Translations under genes and position numbers: made by a program
Shown here: positions 22,367-24,463 of the stretch, one piece after another
Layout: every line of letters starts with the position of its first letter
Position numbering within the stretch: the first letter of the stretch is position 1
Source of the DNA: DASXMT01 sp036521415
Lineage (GTDB): Bacteria; Actinomycetota; Acidimicrobiia; Acidimicrobiales; RAAP-2
Reading direction: 5' to 3'
Assembly: GCA_036521415.1 (NCBI GenBank)
Contig: DATDHU010000014.1
Span: 1-24,463 of the forward strand
Length of the DNA: 24,463 bases
Notes under the pieces: generated by a model
What the model was told of the DNA's origin: nothing
What the model saw: the letters and a program-made list of their open reading frames with translations, nothing else
Database searches by the model: none

Positions 22367-24463
22367 GTGTCCGACGTACCCCCTGCACCCTCCCCAGATC
22401 CCTCGCCGACCGCCGCGCCCGAGGACGACCTCCCCTACCGGTCGCTGTACCGGCGCTACCGCCCCGGCCGGTTCGCCGAGGTCCGGGGCCAGGACCATGT
22501 TGTGCTGGCCCTCCGCAACGCGGTCCGCGATGACCGGGTTGCGCACGCCTATCTGTTCAGCGGTCCGCGCGGGACGGGGAAGACCTCGACCGCCCGCATC
22601 CTGGCCAAGGCGCTGAACTGCACCAACCTCGAGGACGGTGAACCGTGCGGGGTCTGCGCGTCGTGCGTCGAGATCGCCAAGGGCACCTCCCTCGACGTCC
22701 ATGAGCTCGATGCCGCCTCCAACAACGGGGTGGAGGCCATGCGCGACCTGGTGTCCCGGGCTGCCCTCGGGACCCCGGGCCGGCAGAAGGTGTACATCGT
22801 CGACGAAGTCCACATGCTCTCGACCGCCGCCTCCAACGCCCTGTTGAAGACGCTGGAGGAGCCCCCGGCACATGTGGTGTTCGTCCTGGCCACAACCGAC
22901 CCCCAGAAGGTGCTGCCCACCATCCGCAGCCGCACCCAGCACTTCGAGTTCCGGCTGCTCGACGCCGAGACCCTCGGTGGCCTGCTGACCCAGGTACGGA
23001 ACGACGCCCATCTCGACGTGACCGACGAAGCGCTGGACGTCGCCATCCGCCGCGGCAAGGGGTCGGCCCGTGACGCCCTCTCCGTGCTTGACCAGGTGGC
23101 CGCTTCGGACACCGTGGACGACGACCTTCCGCAGCTCAGTGAGATCGCCGAGGCACTGGCCGAGCGGGACTCCTCACGGGCCCTGGTGGCCGTTGCCCAA
23201 CTGACCTCGGGCGGCTGGAGCCCGCAGCAGCTGGCCGGGGACCTCATCGAGCATCTGCGCCAGGCATTCTTGACGATGGTCGCCCCCGAGCTCGTGTCGG
23301 TGGGAGACACCGAGCGGGTCGAGATCGTCGGCTTGGCCGAACGGTTGGGCCTGGCCGCAGTGGTGCGCGGCATGGAAGTGCTCGGGCTGTCCCAGGTGGC
23401 CATGCGAGAAGCTCCCGATCCCCGGGTCAACTTGGAAGTGGCCCTGGTGCGACTGGCCCACCCCGACGTTGACGTGTCGCCCGAGGCGTTGGTGGCACGG
23501 ATTGAACGCCTGGAGCGAGGGGCACCGGTGCCCACGACGACGGGGGGCGAGACTGTCGTTGCTCCTGTCGCCGTCCCCACGGCGAGGCCTCATGCACCGA
23601 CCGCCGGAACGCCCAAGGACCCGGCGATCGGGGGATCGTCCCCTTCGGTGCCCCGACCGGCCGCACCTCCAGCGGCTCAGGCGACACCCTCGTCGCCCGA
23701 AGCTGTGCCCTCGTCGGCGTCGTCGCCGGATCCGGCGGTGGACCCGACAGCGGATTCGACGGCTCCTTCTGCCTCGGCGGGTGGGCGCAAGACATTGGGC
23801 GCCGTCCGTCGTCAGACCGGGGCATCGGCTCCGCGGGGACCTGGCGCCGCGACGGGTCCCGGAGGAACCGAGCCCGCCGCGCCCAGCCCGACGGAGCCCG
23901 AGACTCCGACGCGGCAGAACCGACGTGGCGCCCCCGCGAAGTCGTCACCCGCAACCGGCGGAGCTCCTGAGGGGTCAGCCCAGGGATCGGCGCCGATGCC
24001 GACGCGGGACGAGTTGGTGGAGGCGTGGGGCGACCACGTGCTCGGCCGGTTGCGACCCAAGGCCAAGGCGCTGTTCCAAGCCGGACGCTTCGTCAGCGTG
24101 GAGGGCGACAAGGCCCAATTCGGGTTGCCCAACGAGACGCACCGGATGCGGTGCGAGGAGGTCCGGGCCGACGTGGAGGCCGTGTTGTCCGAGCATTTCG
24201 GACGGCGGGTCGGGCTTGTGCTGATCGTCGACGACGGACCTGATGGGCAAGAGGGAACGGCAGGGCGGACCGGGGCAGCCGGGCCGGAAGCGTTCACCGG
24301 TGCGGTCGCATCGGATGGGCCGAGGGTTGGTCAGTCGGGTGCGTCGGGTGCGTCGGGTGCGGGCGGTTCGGGGTCTGGTGGATCGGGTCCAGGCGGTTCG
24401 GGGTCTCGTGGGGCGTCGGGGTCAGGCGCGTCGGCGCTCATTTCGGAGTCTGGTGTGGCGTCG
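22367..24463 (+). CDS. dnaX: DNA polymerase III subunit gamma/tau (3' partial)
   Basis: Clamp-loader ATPase; 699 codons are visible and the frame is open at the window end. After an acidic Pro-rich leader of about 20 residues come YRSLYRRYRPGRFAEVRGQ, Walker A GPRGTGKTS, the Cys4 zinc module (ALNC, EPCGVCASC), Walker B VYIVDEVHML, sensor 1 ATTDPQK and sensor 2 GSARDALSVLDQ. Domain III follows to about residue 370, then a Pro/Ala/Ser-rich linker, a conserved actinobacterial C-terminal domain (about 543-625, RDELVEAWGDHVLGRLRPKA onward) and a Gly/Ser-rich tail that is still open at the edge. The GTG start at 22367 is the last candidate before family similarity; the ribosome site is weak. No A-rich slippery site is visible, so a separate gamma form made by frameshifting is not supported. 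Confidence 0.95.
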   Translation, partial: MSDVPPAPSPDPSPTAAPEDDLPYRSLYRRYRPGRFAEVRGQDHVVLALRNAVRDDRVAHAYLFSGPRGTGKTSTARILAKALNCTNLEDGEPCGVCASCVEIAKGTSLDVHELDAASNNGVEAMRDLVSRAALGTPGRQKVYIVDEVHMLSTAASNALLKTLEEPPAHVVFVLATTDPQKVLPTIRSRTQHFEFRLLDAETLGGLLTQVRNDAHLDVTDEALDVAIRRGKGSARDALSVLDQVAASDTVDDDLPQLSEIAEALAERDSSRALVAVAQLTSGGWSPQQLAGDLIEHLRQAFLTMVAPELVSVGDTERVEIVGLAERLGLAAVVRGMEVLGLSQVAMREAPDPRVNLEVALVRLAHPDVDVSPEALVARIERLERGAPVPTTTGGETVVAPVAVPTARPHAPTAGTPKDPAIGGSSPSVPRPAAPPAAQATPSSPEAVPSSASSPDPAVDPTADSTAPSASAGGRKTLGAVRRQTGASAPRGPGAATGPGGTEPAAPSPTEPETPTRQNRRGAPAKSSPATGGAPEGSAQGSAPMPTRDELVEAWGDHVLGRLRPKAKALFQAGRFVSVEGDKAQFGLPNETHRMRCEEVRADVEAVLSEHFGRRVGLVLIVDDGPDGQEGTAGRTGAAGPEAFTGAVASDGPRVGQSGASGASGAGGSGSGGSGPGGSGSRGASGSGASALISESGVAS
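24335..24406 (+). repeat. Gly/Ser-coding repeats in the dnaX 3' region
   Basis: Three tandem TCGGGTGCG copies (24335-24361) are followed by two copies of a 15-base unit beginning GGCGGTTCGG (24362-24376 and 24392-24406) with a 30-base period. All keep the frame and encode a flexible SGA/GGSGS tail at the truncated end of the DnaX protein. Confidence 0.8.

Noticed and set aside
22367..24463. Programmed -1 frameshift producing DnaX gamma
   Set aside because: No A-rich slippery heptamer is present in the region where one would be expected.

Overview
This window looks like chromosomal DNA from a high-GC actinobacterium. The best guess is an uncultured member of the Acidimicrobiia or a near relative. 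The basis is uniformly GC-rich coding sequence with frequent GTG and TTG starts, an actinobacterial Fn3/MoxR/DUF58/TgpA gene block, a MarP-type membrane protease, a mycobacterial-type GH15 trehalase, and a compact SRP RNA directly upstream of dnaX. The class-level placement is inference. There is no phage, transposase, integrase or CRISPR array, and no gap between genes exceeds about 210 bases.

Region 1 (1-10393) is an envelope/signalling block. On the plus strand lie a large membrane-anchored extracellular protein (beta-propeller-like, fibronectin III and IPT domains; its start lies off the window), a MoxR AAA+ ATPase, a DUF58 protein, and a multi-pass TgpA-like transglutaminase-fold protein whose catalytic Cys and His are replaced. 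A Hanks-type Ser/Thr kinase with a very long Pro/Glu-rich tail converges on them. This gene content matches the PFNA cluster of bifidobacteria (kinase, Fn3, AAA-ATPase, DUF58, transglutaminase). Here the kinase is turned around, and it is separated from the TgpA-like gene by seven copies of a 7-bp repeat that places stop codons in every frame of both strands.

Region 2 (10394-12856) holds an RDD-family membrane protein with a Pro-rich N terminus (minus strand) and, divergently, a MarP-type protease (CvpA-like membrane domain plus trypsin fold). The shared upstream region carries operator-like repeats.

Region 3 (12882-19269) is mainly carbohydrate metabolism: a GH15 glucosidase/trehalase, a Zn-dependent glucose 1-dehydrogenase and a metallo-beta-lactamase-fold hydrolase. 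The last two overlap by ATGA. A small PLDc_N/SHOCT membrane protein (minus strand) and an MFS transporter follow. Short degenerate tandem arrays sit in the intergenic gaps.

Region 4 (19396-21288) is a secreted S53 (sedolisin) peptidase with Fn3 and PKD domains. It has no recognisable pro-kumamolisin domain.

Region 5 (21369-24463) is the information-processing locus. tRNA-Ser(GGA), tadA and tRNA-Ser(CGA) are packed head to tail on the minus strand. The SRP RNA gene and dnaX (running off the window) lie on the plus strand. The tRNA-Ser/tadA/SRP RNA/dnaX neighbourhood is widely conserved in Gram-positive bacteria, but here its first half is inverted relative to dnaX.

I see no wholly new gene system. 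The most unusual items are the catalytically dead transglutaminase within a PFNA-like block, the all-frame stop-codon array, the parallel repeat arrays in other gaps, and the tRNA-tadA-tRNA unit in which the tadA start lies one base from a tRNA 3' end.
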